Shown here in pieces: positions 1 to 5,629 of a DNA stretch of 8,580 nt. Origin of the DNA: Alphaproteobacteria bacterium. GTDB taxonomy: Bacteria; Pseudomonadota; Alphaproteobacteria; Micavibrionales; Micavibrionaceae. The position numbers were made by a program, and so were the translations under genes. The notes below the pieces were generated by a model. That model was not told the DNA's origin, made no database searches, and saw only the letters and a list, made by a program, of their open reading frames with translations. The stretch covers positions 1-8,580 of the forward strand of contig DAOWDF010000109.1 in assembly GCA_030639165.1 (NCBI GenBank), given 5' to 3'. Positions within the stretch are counted from its first letter, which is position 1; every line of letters begins with the position of its first letter.

Positions 1-1296
1 AGTTTTTATATCAACATCATTCACACTCACAAGTGAAGGTTGAACAGCCATTCCACCGTTAACAATGGAAGCTACAGCCGCGCTCATCTGTAGGGGGGAA
101 ACAGCTAAACCATGACCGTAAGATACAGTCATAATAGTTGATCTACGCCAAACATCAGGAACAAGCGGCTTGCCAATTTCCTTGATATCAAATCTCAAAG
201 GATCAAGTAGACCAAGGTCAGCATAAAATCCTTTAAGAGCATCCCCGCCGATCATCTCACCTATTAGTGCGCTACCGATATTGGAAGAGTACATAAATAT
301 TTCAGCAATATTCAACATGCGGTTTTGCGCATGATAATCCCTAATTCTGAAACGACCTATCTTAAGTGGCTTGCGAGCATCAAAGGTTTTGCCCATACCA
401 ACATCATGTAGCTCTAGCAATGCAGCTGTGGAGAATATCTTGAACATCGAGCCTAGTTCATAAACCCCAAGGCTCAGGCGATTAAAACGCTGATCATCCT
501 TGGCCTTACCTGCCTCATTGAGATCAAAGTCAGGTAGAGACACACCTGCCAATACTTCACCGCTATGTGCATCAAGTATAATACCTGAACCGCCTTTAGC
601 ACTAAAATCAGACATTGCCTTACTTAGTTCACGCTTAACGATATGCTGTAAACGCAAATCGAGCGTTAGATTAACATCGCTACCAGAGCTTAAAACATCG
701 TCGTAGCTACGCTCTATACCTGACAACCCCAAACCGTCACGATCAGTATAACCGACCAAATGAGAAAATAGTGATCCTTGCGGATATATGCGGCTATACT
801 CATATTTAAAACCTAGCGATGGCTCACCAAGGTCAAGCACAAGGCGCTGTTGTTCTGGTGTGATACCACGAGCCACCCAGCCGAAACGGCTTTTGGAGCG
901 CATAATAGATACTATTTTATTACGATTAAGGTCAGGGATAATCTTAACTAGATCAGATATGAGCGCGTCTTTATCCAGCACTAGCGAAGGATCAATAAAT
1001 AGTGATGGTGTTTTTAATGTTGTTGCCAATAACATGCCATTACTGTCGAAAATATCGCCACGACGCGCAGCCAATGACTTTACTTCCTGCTCTTTTTCAA
1101 TTGCTATATTAACCGTATCAAAGCTCTTATTACTGCCTTGGATCAAGGCCAAATCAAACAAGCGTACCATAACAAGGAAATAGCAAAACACAAAACAGAC
1201 CGCTAAAAAAGACAGGCGGCTATGAGCCATAAACACAGCAGAGCGATGCTCCCCTTCAATTGTTATAGCTGACCTGCGCGCCCGCTTCCACATCAT
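1..1296 (-). CDS. ftsI: Peptidoglycan transpeptidase FtsI (PBP3), C-terminus cut by window edge
   Basis: This is the class B penicillin-binding protein that cross-links septal peptidoglycan in the periplasm as part of the divisome. The frame is open from the ATG at 1296-1294 to the window edge, giving 432 residues; the family is usually near 550-600, so the C-terminal part with the KTG motif lies outside. I see a short cytoplasmic tail, one membrane segment (about residues 27-47), the PBP-dimer motif RRGDIFDSNG (about 78-87), then the transpeptidase domain with the catalytic motif S283-M-F-K286 (context YELGSMFK) and the SxN motif S337-S-N339. The chosen start overlaps the ftsL stop as ATGA, which is typical for dcw genes; a second ATG follows at once. 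The YELGS and YSSNIG wording is like alphaproteobacterial FtsI. It is cotranscribed with mraZ, rsmH and ftsL. Identification is firm; only the missing end is unseen. Confidence 0.96.
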   Translation of the reverse strand, partial: MMWKRARRSAITIEGEHRSAVFMAHSRLSFLAVCFVFCYFLVMVRLFDLALIQGSNKSFDTVNIAIEKEQEVKSLAARRGDIFDSNGMLLATTLKTPSLFIDPSLVLDKDALISDLVKIIPDLNRNKIVSIMRSKSRFGWVARGITPEQQRLVLDLGEPSLGFKYEYSRIYPQGSLFSHLVGYTDRDGLGLSGIERSYDDVLSSGSDVNLTLDLRLQHIVKRELSKAMSDFSAKGGSGIILDAHSGEVLAGVSLPDFDLNEAGKAKDDQRFNRLSLGVYELGSMFKIFSTAALLELHDVGMGKTFDARKPLKIGRFRIRDYHAQNRMLNIAEIFMYSSNIGSALIGEMIGGDALKGFYADLGLLDPLRFDIKEIGKPLVPDVWRRSTIMTVSYGHGLAVSPLQMSAAVASIVNGGMAVQPSLVSVNDVDIKT

Positions 1297-1670
1297 CGTG
1301 AACCACCATTTCCATCACTAGAGAATGATATATCCATATGAAGCGGAGACTTTGTAGGCCTCGGTATAAAAACAGATGAATTAGAATTTGCCCGCTCATC
1401 GCCATACATATCGGATACAAGCTTAAGTGCGTCAGGTGAGGCCAAACCAAGCCCCCCTACAGCAAGAACCTCAAGACGAGACGGATCATTCAAATATGCC
1501 CACTCGGCCTTTAAAGTGCGTATAGCTTCTTCTTCACGTACAATCTCACGCTCAGAGCGCTTAATCTCGCGCTCCACTTTCTGCACACGTTGCGCTACAT
1601 CCATAAGTAGCGTGCCACTTAATATAACAAGGATAAATGCTATTATATGTTTTAGTATAAACCCCTTCAT
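1293..1670 (-). CDS. ftsL: Cell division protein FtsL
   Basis: This small bitopic membrane protein partners FtsB and FtsQ in the divisome and helps activate septal wall synthesis. The 125-residue product has a short positive N-terminus, one membrane helix (about residues 8-24, rich in I, L and V) and then a charged heptad-like helix (about 26-60, EREIKRSEREIVREEEAIRTL) that fits the FtsL coiled coil. The motif LNDPSRLEVLA (about 60-70) is typical of alphaproteobacterial FtsL. The last 30 residues are Ser/Pro/Gly-rich and probably disordered. The start lies 1 nt after the rsmH stop, and GAGAGG at the end of rsmH serves as its ribosome-binding site. The stop overlaps the ftsI start. FtsL sequences diverge strongly, so the call rests on architecture and position as much as on sequence. 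Confidence 0.9.
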   Translation of the reverse strand: MKGFILKHIIAFILVILSGTLLMDVAQRVQKVEREIKRSEREIVREEEAIRTLKAEWAYLNDPSRLEVLAVGGLGLASPDALKLVSDMYGDERANSNSSVFIPRPTKSPLHMDISFSSDGNGGSR

Positions 1671-1671
1671 A

Positions 1672-2619
1672 TCACCTCTCCACTCTGATTGCTGTACGCA
1701 TTCTTGCTGACCTTGAACGCGGATTTTCGGAAACTTCTTGTGCGCTCGGCTTGATGGCCTTGCGTGATTTCAGCTTGAATATAGCGGGAGCAATATTATC
1801 AGATATTTGTGGCAAATGGCGAGAGCCCTTAGAGATCTCCCCAGACTTTTCCCTAACGAATTTTTTAACGCGCCCATCTTCCAATGAATGAAAAGACACA
1901 ACCACCAAAGATCCACCATCAGCCAGTATATCTTCGGAAGCATCCAGCGCTCTATCAAGCTCACCAAGCTCATCATTTACTGCAATGCGCAGCGCCTGAA
2001 ATGTACGTGTCGCAGGATCAATTTTATCCTTAGGAGATTTATACACCACAGAGCGCACAGCATCTGCTAGCTCTAGCGTCGTCTCAAACGGCTTAACAGC
2101 CCGCATCTCAACAATTTTATGGGCGATATGGCGGGATTTGCGCTCCTCTCCATATTCATAGATAAGGTTAGCTAGATCATCTTGTTCATAGTTATTGACT
2201 ATATCGGCGGCACTTTGACCTGAGCTATTATCCATACGCATATCAAGAGGCCCATCATTACGGAATGAAAAGCCGCGCTCAGCCTCATCAATCTGCATAG
2301 ATGAAACCCCTACATCGATTACAAAACCATCAACTTTCTCAACATTAGCCGCCTGCAACAATGCCTCAACATCGCCGAAACACCCGCGCATAAATATAAA
2401 GCGATCACCATATTGAGCCTTAATTTCTGCGGCACGTGGCTCGGCGGAGCTATCTCTGTCTATCGCATATACGGTGCAATTTGCAGCCTCAAGAATGGCG
2501 CAACTATAGCCACCCTCACCAAATGTTCCATCGACATACACACCGCCATCTTTTGGAGATAAAGCAGCCAACACCTCTGGCAACATAACTGGATAATGCT
2601 TTTTAGAAGCAGAGACCAT
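1672..2619 (-). CDS. rsmH: 16S rRNA (cytosine-1402-N4)-methyltransferase RsmH (MraW)
   Basis: RsmH uses S-adenosylmethionine to methylate N4 of C1402 in the decoding centre of 16S rRNA. The 315-residue length matches the family. Visible motifs in order: HYPVML at the N-terminus (8-13), SAM-binding motif I VDGTFGEGGYS (29-39), the acidic strand AIDRD (52-56), the family signature DVGVSSMQIDEAERGFS (102-118), RTFQALRIAVNDEL (205-218) and SFHSLED (242-248). The ATG shares its A with the mraZ stop (TAATG), so it is translationally coupled to mraZ, and ftsL follows after 1 nt. This is the standard second gene of the dcw cluster. The motifs show no defect, and I expect it to be active. Confidence 0.97.
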   Translation of the reverse strand: MVSASKKHYPVMLPEVLAALSPKDGGVYVDGTFGEGGYSCAILEAANCTVYAIDRDSSAEPRAAEIKAQYGDRFIFMRGCFGDVEALLQAANVEKVDGFVIDVGVSSMQIDEAERGFSFRNDGPLDMRMDNSSGQSAADIVNNYEQDDLANLIYEYGEERKSRHIAHKIVEMRAVKPFETTLELADAVRSVVYKSPKDKIDPATRTFQALRIAVNDELGELDRALDASEDILADGGSLVVVSFHSLEDGRVKKFVREKSGEISKGSRHLPQISDNIAPAIFKLKSRKAIKPSAQEVSENPRSRSARMRTAIRVER

Positions 2620-3077
2620 TATGAACCGCCTTTAATATTGGGAACAGTTAGATTTCGGTCTTGGACTGCGCCCCTAGCCTGAGATTTGCGGCGCTCAAAC
2701 ATTTCAGGACTCCATATTTGGAACTTACGCCCAAGCCCAACAAAAGTAACTTGGCTCTCTATATTTGCAGCCCTAACAAGATGTGGAGGCAATGTAACGC
2801 GCCCTTCACTATCAAATAACAACTGAACGCTTTCTCCAAAAATAGTTGTGGCAAGGTCGTCCTGATCTTCAGAGAAAAGATCAAAATGATCCATTCGCGA
2901 TCCAATTTCATCCATCTTCGCCCAATCGAACCCCTCAAGGCACTCATGCTGATTAGAGGAAAACAAAATAATACCCTGATGTAATTGCTCGGCCAGAGCA
3001 GCACGAAACGGCGCAGGAACGGAAACCCGCCCCTTCTTATCTATCTTATTCGTATACGTCGAAAGAAATAGCGCCAT
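2619..3077 (-). CDS. mraZ: Transcriptional regulator MraZ
   Basis: MraZ is a DNA-binding protein that controls the dcw operon it heads, binding TGGG-type direct repeats upstream of its own gene as a ring-shaped oligomer. The 152-residue product contains two SpoVT/AbrB-like halves, each with the family signature: DKKGRVSVP (13-21) and DSEGRVTLP (89-97). Length is slightly above the usual 140-150, owing to a polar C-terminal tail (about 137-152). The start ATG at 3077-3075 gives the typical MALF opening; the ribosome-binding site is weak (AAGG about 12 nt upstream). Four matching TGG(G/A) repeats lie 81-120 bp upstream, so autoregulation is likely. The stop overlaps the rsmH start. Confidence 0.96.
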   Translation of the reverse strand: MALFLSTYTNKIDKKGRVSVPAPFRAALAEQLHQGIILFSSNQHECLEGFDWAKMDEIGSRMDHFDLFSEDQDDLATTIFGESVQLLFDSEGRVTLPPHLVRAANIESQVTFVGLGRKFQIWSPEMFERRKSQARGAVQDRNLTVPNIKGGS

Positions 3078-3157
3078 AAATAAAAAGCCTTAAAATATGC
3101 CCGTTAAAAGAAAATGTACAAAGAGAACACCAGAAATCACCCTGTGGCGATAACAAT

Positions 3158-3191
3158 TGGATATATATGGGATATCATGGGAATATTTGGG
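3158..3191. promoter_or_regulatory. MraZ-box: four TGG(G/A) repeats at 10-bp period
   Basis: On the plus strand, TGG occurs at 3158, 3168, 3178 and 3188, each exactly 10 bp apart; the first is followed by A and the other three by G. The known MraZ operator is a series of TGGGN direct repeats with 5-nt spacers, which is the same 10-bp period. The array is 81-120 bp upstream of the mraZ start and is read as CCCA/TCCA on the mraZ sense strand. The phasing would place all four repeats on one face of the helix. I infer autoregulation of the dcw operon. No convincing consensus promoter stood out beside it on the mraZ strand. Confidence 0.8.
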
Positions 3192-3517
3192 AGGCAACAA
3201 GAACTAGGCGTAATTCCAGAACGAATCACATATATTTTCCAAACACTATTCGATTAAAATACAGGAAACAGTATATGAACGTATATGTCAATCAAACCCT
3301 CCATTGAGAAATATAATTATAATGCGCAATAATATTCACTTTAGTGCATAAATTATTCACACCATAACCCACGGTAAACATTGGCTTTTTAATGAAAACA
3401 ATCAAAAATGCACCAACCGCCGCATAAAAAATGCATTTTTATAAAAAAAGCTGAGGCCGCAAAGCCTTGCATTCTGCGGGTTTTAAAACTAACCGACTGT
3501 AAACAAACATAAAAAGC
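3192..3517. other. AT-rich intergenic DNA with palindromes, no gene seen
   Basis: I see no supportable gene here on either strand. The stretch is AT-rich and contains an operator-like repeat at 3337-3360 (described separately) and two perfect palindromes: AAAAATGCATTTTT at 3427-3440 and GTTTTAAAAC at 3480-3489. It separates the dcw operon from a possible small plus-strand transcription unit and probably holds control sequence for both directions. A TTGACA on the minus strand near 3283 lacks a -10 box at a proper distance. Confidence 0.5.
3337..3360 (+). repeat. Operator-like direct repeat, copy 1
   Basis: The sequence CACT-TT-AGTG followed by CATAAATTATTCA (to 3359) recurs at 3805-3827 with only the two middle bases of the first part changed. 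Within it, 3344-3360 (GTGCATAAATTATTCAC) is an inverted repeat with one mismatched pair around a central A, which looks like a binding site for a dimeric regulator. A more diverged version (TGCGCAATAATATTCAC, 3323-3339) sits directly upstream, about two helical turns away. The half-sites TGCAT and ATTCA resemble an arginine-repressor box but with a 5-nt rather than a 4-nt spacer, so I do not name the regulator. Confidence 0.5.
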
Positions 3518-3546
3518 TTGTGTTTTCCGAAATACTTCTGTAAAAC
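3518..3546 (+). promoter_or_regulatory. Candidate sigma-70 promoter for a small plus-strand unit
   Basis: TTGTGT at 3518-3523 and TAAAAC at 3541-3546 are separated by 17 nt, a proper sigma-70 spacing with moderate matches to both boxes. Transcription would start near 3553. An inverted repeat GTAAAA-CTAA-TTTTAC (3540-3555) overlaps the -10 box and could be an operator. The promoter would serve the small reading frame at 3594 and the hairpins ending at 3788. Confidence 0.35.
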
Positions 3547-3593
3547 TAATTTTACTTAATAAGGAAGTTACTAACGTGTGTGGGGAGTAAATA

Positions 3594-3689
3594 ATGCTGA
3601 GTAATATCTTAATGCTTGTTCTATCTGTGAATGGCGGCGTATATATGGGGACTATTTTGTACTCATATTATATAAGCATAAGTGGCTAA
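3594..3689 (+). CDS. Possible 31-residue hydrophobic membrane micropeptide
   Basis: The frame runs from ATG 3594 to TAA 3687-3689 and encodes 31 residues beginning MLSNILMLVLSV and ending in a Tyr/Ser/Ile-rich stretch (YSYYISISG). Almost the whole peptide is hydrophobic with no charged residue, so it would be a single membrane segment. The strongest support is the ribosome-binding site GGGGAG at 3582-3587, six bases before the ATG, which is better than those of most genes in this window. A candidate promoter lies upstream and a clear terminator lies downstream at 3753-3788. I recognise no family. A chance frame in a non-coding RNA remains about as likely. Confidence 0.35.
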   Translation: MLSNILMLVLSVNGGVYMGTILYSYYISISG

Positions 3690-3701
3690 AAGCCCTTATA
3701 T

Positions 3702-3730
3702 CCAAGGGGTTTTGTGGGGGAACCCCTTGG
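3702..3730. repeat. Perfect 10-bp inverted repeat (stable hairpin)
   Basis: CCAAGGGGTT (3702-3711) and AACCCCTTGG (3721-3730) are exact reverse complements around the 9-nt loop TTGTGGGGG. The hairpin is GC-rich and stable but is not followed by a T-run on either strand, so it is not a classic terminator. It may protect or shape the 3' end of the transcript that terminates at 3788, or be a protein-binding site. Confidence 0.7.
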
Positions 3731-3752
3731 TATCAGATGACAATACTAAATG

Positions 3753-3788
3753 AAAGAAACCGCTAGATTAAACTCTGGCGGTTTCTTT
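3753..3788 (+). terminator. Rho-independent terminator, possibly bidirectional
   Basis: AAAGAAACCGC (3753-3763) pairs perfectly with GCGGTTTCTTT (3778-3788), giving an 11-bp stem with a 14-nt loop; the GC-rich core is flanked by A on the 5' side and T on the 3' side. The same A/T flanks let it work on the minus strand too. No recognised plus-strand gene precedes it, which is the main evidence that a small plus-strand transcript exists between about 3550 and 3788. Confidence 0.75.
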
Positions 3789-3804
3789 ACGTAAATATAA
3801 AACA

Positions 3805-3827
3805 CACTGCAGTGCATAAATTATTCA
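3805..3827 (+). repeat. Operator-like direct repeat, copy 2
   Basis: CACT-GC-AGTG followed by CATAAATTATTCA matches copy 1 (3337-3359) at 21 of 23 positions, and scattered matches continue for about seven more bases. It lies about 35 bp upstream of the -35 box proposed for the gene at 3932, a reasonable place for an activator or repressor site. The two copies enclose the proposed small transcription unit. Confidence 0.5.
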
Positions 3828-3862
3828 GAGCATCAAATATTAAACATAACAATCAATAAAAT

Positions 3863-3891
3863 TTGACGTAACACAGCCTTCGTGCTAAGAA
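3863..3891 (+). promoter_or_regulatory. Candidate sigma-70 promoter for the 160-residue protein gene
   Basis: TTGACG (3863-3868) and TAAGAA (3886-3891) are separated by 17 nt; the -35 matches consensus at five of six positions. Transcription would start near 3898, leaving a leader of about 34 nt before the ATG at 3932. Confidence 0.45.
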
Positions 3892-3931
3892 ATTCACATA
3901 TCCTATACAACATTGAAAATATTGAGTTAAC

Positions 3932-4414
3932 ATGAATACTTTAAAAAATGAATTCCCTGCAGCTGCAGCCAAAACTATAGATGACCTGCCACATGATCAA
4001 CTACACTCACTAGCCGAGGCATTTGTAATAGAAATAATTAAAGGCGATGACACTACCAGAGAAGCAAAATTCAAAGCTGTTATTTCAAAATTAGAAAACC
4101 ACAATAATGACTTCTCGGAGCTCACAGCAGAATTGCAAGACATGCTACGCGTTATAAATAAGATTGCACGCATCCTGCCTATTACAGAAGAAGATCTAAA
4201 CTGCCTGTATAAGACTCCTGATACTATGCATGACAAGATTATCGCAGGTAAGAGCCCTGAATGGCTCGAGGAAAACAAAGATCTTGTTCATAATGCACAA
4301 GACTTGTGGTGGGATAAAAAATTACAAGGCATACAAGAAATATTATCAGAACTCTTCCTAGAAGACAAAACAGATGACCCGTCACTAGAACAACAAGCAG
4401 TAGAACCAGAGTAA
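3932..4414 (+). CDS. Uncharacterised acidic, helical 160-residue protein
   Basis: I do not recognise this protein. It has 160 residues, no signal peptide and no membrane segment, so it is probably cytoplasmic. It is rich in Asp and Glu and is predicted by eye to be mainly helical: a conserved-looking opening with an Ala run (AAAAKTIDDLPHDQL, 10-24), amphipathic helices around 25-95, a central ILPITEEDL segment (about 101-109), a tryptophan-bearing stretch (PEWLEE, then DLWWDKK near 143-149) and a strongly acidic disordered tail. The TGAG upstream of the ATG is a weak ribosome-binding site. A good promoter lies upstream and an operator-like repeat just before that. It stands alone, transcribed towards rnpB, 21 nt from the RNA's 3' end. 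The length and ordered composition favour a real gene over a chance frame. Confidence 0.75.
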   Translation: MNTLKNEFPAAAAKTIDDLPHDQLHSLAEAFVIEIIKGDDTTREAKFKAVISKLENHNNDFSELTAELQDMLRVINKIARILPITEEDLNCLYKTPDTMHDKIIAGKSPEWLEENKDLVHNAQDLWWDKKLQGIQEILSELFLEDKTDDPSLEQQAVEPE

Positions 4415-4435
4415 CCCGCCAATAAGAATAAAAAT

Positions 4436-4832
4436 GTCGAAGAAATCTATAAGCCGGGTCCTGTCCTGACAAAGTCAGGGGTGACCATTCATCTAGAGCG
4501 CTTGTCACCAAGCACCTCAAGCAACCTACCCGAGCTACGACGCGGAAAACGCCTTTCATATATGACTAGCACATATAAATGTAGCTCCTATTTGGTTTTG
4601 CTTCCGACGGGGTTTACCATGCCAAATTTGTTACCAAATTCGCGGTGCGCTCTTACCGCACCTTCTCACCTTTTCCACCCAAAAAGGATGGTAGTTTATT
4701 TTCTGCAGCACTAGCCGTAAGAGCCTTACAGCCCTTCCCAGACGTTACCTGGCGTCGTTTTTCCGTGAAGCCCGGACTTTCCTCTCCCCTTATACTAAAG
4801 CATAAAAGCAGCGGCCACCCGATTTCTTCGAC
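4436..4832 (-). ncRNA. rnpB: RNase P RNA, bacterial type A
   Basis: This is the catalytic RNA of ribonuclease P, which removes the 5' leader from pre-tRNAs. On the minus strand the universal elements appear in order: GAGGAAAGTCCGGGCT near the 5' end, CAGGTAACGTCTGG, GTGCGGTAAGAGCGCACCGC, GGCATGGTAAACCCC, GGTGACAAGCGCTCTAGATG, AATGGTCACC and ACAGGACCCGGCTTAT near the 3' end. The ends are set by helix P1: GTCGAAGAAATC (4832-4821) pairs perfectly over 12 bp with GATTTCTTCGAC (4447-4436). ATTTTTATTC follows the 3' strand, so P1 plus the U-rich tail may end transcription. Length of about 397 nt fits type A. It starts about 30 nt after the amidase stop, so it may share that transcript or use its own promoter (possible CATTAT -10 near 4846). 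Short protein frames within it are spurious. Confidence 0.97.
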
Positions 4833-4862
4833 TTGCCTAGGATAATGACTATACAATAAATA

Positions 4863-5585
4863 TCAACTATTTTCTCTTGCGCGCTTTTGGCGTATCAAAG
4901 ATAAGAGCCGCGCCACACTCTCCTGACAAATACTACCCTCGTTTCCAGACTCAAAAACTTCAGGATAATAATGGCGATGAAATGCAGTTACCACATCAAT
5001 ATATGCACTCATTGGGTTATAACCCAAGAATGAAAAAAGTTTTTCTGCATCATAATCATGACGAGAAATAACCTCTGCCTTCTCATACTCTTCAACAGTA
5101 GGCTCAGGCCACATGCCCACCCCATTTTCTGCCAGCCACTTCCAGTTAAATTTTTCACCGGGATCAATTTTACGCTCTGGCGCGACATCCGAATGCCCGA
5201 GTACATAAGTAATATTGTATTTCGACATAACGTTTTGACATAGCTTTAATACTGCCTGCATCTGCTCTTGTGGGAAGTCCTGATAGCCAAACTCATGCCC
5301 AAGATTAACTATTTCAATACCAATAGATAACGAGTTTATGTCGCACTCATGATCCCAATATGAAAGGCCAGCGTGCCATGCGCGCTTATCATCAGGCACC
5401 AAATCAAACACATGGCCATCTTCATCAACCAGATAATGTGCACTCACTTTACTCTCAGGATCACTAAGACGATCTCTTGCCGCCTCCATGCTTTCCATTC
5501 CAGTATAATGCAACAGCAACATGCTAGGAGAAGCACAATCTACCCTATCTTCGTAATTTAATGGTTTTGATTTTCTAAAAAACAT
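4863..5585 (-). CDS. AmpD-like N-acetylmuramyl-L-alanine amidase (Amidase_2)
   Basis: This zinc amidase cleaves the bond between N-acetylmuramic acid and L-alanine, as AmpD and AmiD do in peptidoglycan turnover. All expected active-site residues are visible: zinc ligands H26 (LLLHYTGM), H131 (LGHSDVAPER) and D141 (KIDPG), catalytic E91 (IGIEIVN) and K139. YLVDEDGHVFDLV (51-63) and WHAG (70-73) are further family marks. No signal peptide or lipobox is seen, so a cytoplasmic, AmpD-like recycling role is more likely than the lipoprotein AmiD. The domain ends near 155; the rest (about 160-240) has a helical unit with FLGYNPMSAYIDVVTAFHRHYYP, as found in longer AmiD-type amidases, which blurs the AmpD/AmiD choice. 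It is divergent from dusB, and rnpB follows downstream. Confidence 0.93.
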   Translation of the reverse strand: MFFRKSKPLNYEDRVDCASPSMLLLHYTGMESMEAARDRLSDPESKVSAHYLVDEDGHVFDLVPDDKRAWHAGLSYWDHECDINSLSIGIEIVNLGHEFGYQDFPQEQMQAVLKLCQNVMSKYNITYVLGHSDVAPERKIDPGEKFNWKWLAENGVGMWPEPTVEEYEKAEVISRHDYDAEKLFSFLGYNPMSAYIDVVTAFHRHYYPEVFESGNEGSICQESVARLLSLIRQKRARENS

Positions 5586-5600
5586 TTATAAAGCCTGATA

Positions 5601-5608
5601 AGTATAAT
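5601..5608. promoter_or_regulatory. Overlapping divergent -10 boxes between amidase gene and dusB
   Basis: In the 44-bp gap between the two divergent genes, TATAAT (5603-5608) reads towards dusB and TATACT (5606-5601) reads towards the amidase gene. They share four base pairs. Start sites would fall near 5615 and 5594, giving short leaders. No good -35 box is seen on either side, so this is a candidate only. Confidence 0.35.
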
Positions 5609-5629
5609 AAAACCATATTAGATATTAGC

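Larger units (their letters stand above)
3553..3788 (+). ncRNA. Candidate structured small transcript
   Basis: Between a plausible promoter (3518-3546) and a rho-independent terminator (3753-3788), the plus strand can fold into three successive hairpins. They are 3678-3699 (ATAAG.GGCT / AGCC.CTTAT, one bulged T, AAA loop), 3702-3730 (CCAAGGGGTT / AACCCCTTGG, 9-nt loop) and the terminator itself. No protein gene other than the doubtful 31-codon frame lies inside. This may be a small regulatory RNA, or an mRNA for the micropeptide with a folded 3' region. I do not recognise a known RNA family. The 5' end is inferred only from the promoter guess. Confidence 0.35.

Noticed and set aside
500..1183. 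Plus-strand frames of 68 and 131 codons opposite ftsI
   Set aside because: The minus strand carries a full set of FtsI motifs across the same bases; the opposite frames show no family features.
1256..1450. A 64-codon minus-strand frame across the ftsL-ftsI junction
   Set aside because: It overlaps both genes out of frame, and the ATGA junction already explains the region.
3099..3121. TTGTAC/ATATTT as the mraZ promoter
   Set aside because: Both boxes match consensus poorly, so I did not list it as a feature.
3605..3769. A plus-strand frame reading WLKALISKGFCGGTPWYQM and ending at TAG 3767-3769, which looks protein-like
   Set aside because: It has no start codon after the stop at 3602-3604, it runs straight through the hairpin at 3702-3730 and into the terminator stem at 3753, and its protein-like look comes from the inverted-repeat bases. 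A decayed gene end cannot be excluded.
3337..3827. CRISPR array
   Set aside because: Only two similar repeats, 468 bp apart, with no regular spacers and no cas genes.
3192..3931. tRNA or insertion sequence in the large intergenic region
   Set aside because: No cloverleaf with a TTCRA-type T-arm was found, and no transposase frame or terminal inverted repeats were seen.
4481..4856. Several short frames on both strands of 60-110 residues
   Set aside because: They lie within the RNase P RNA, whose conserved elements explain the sequence.
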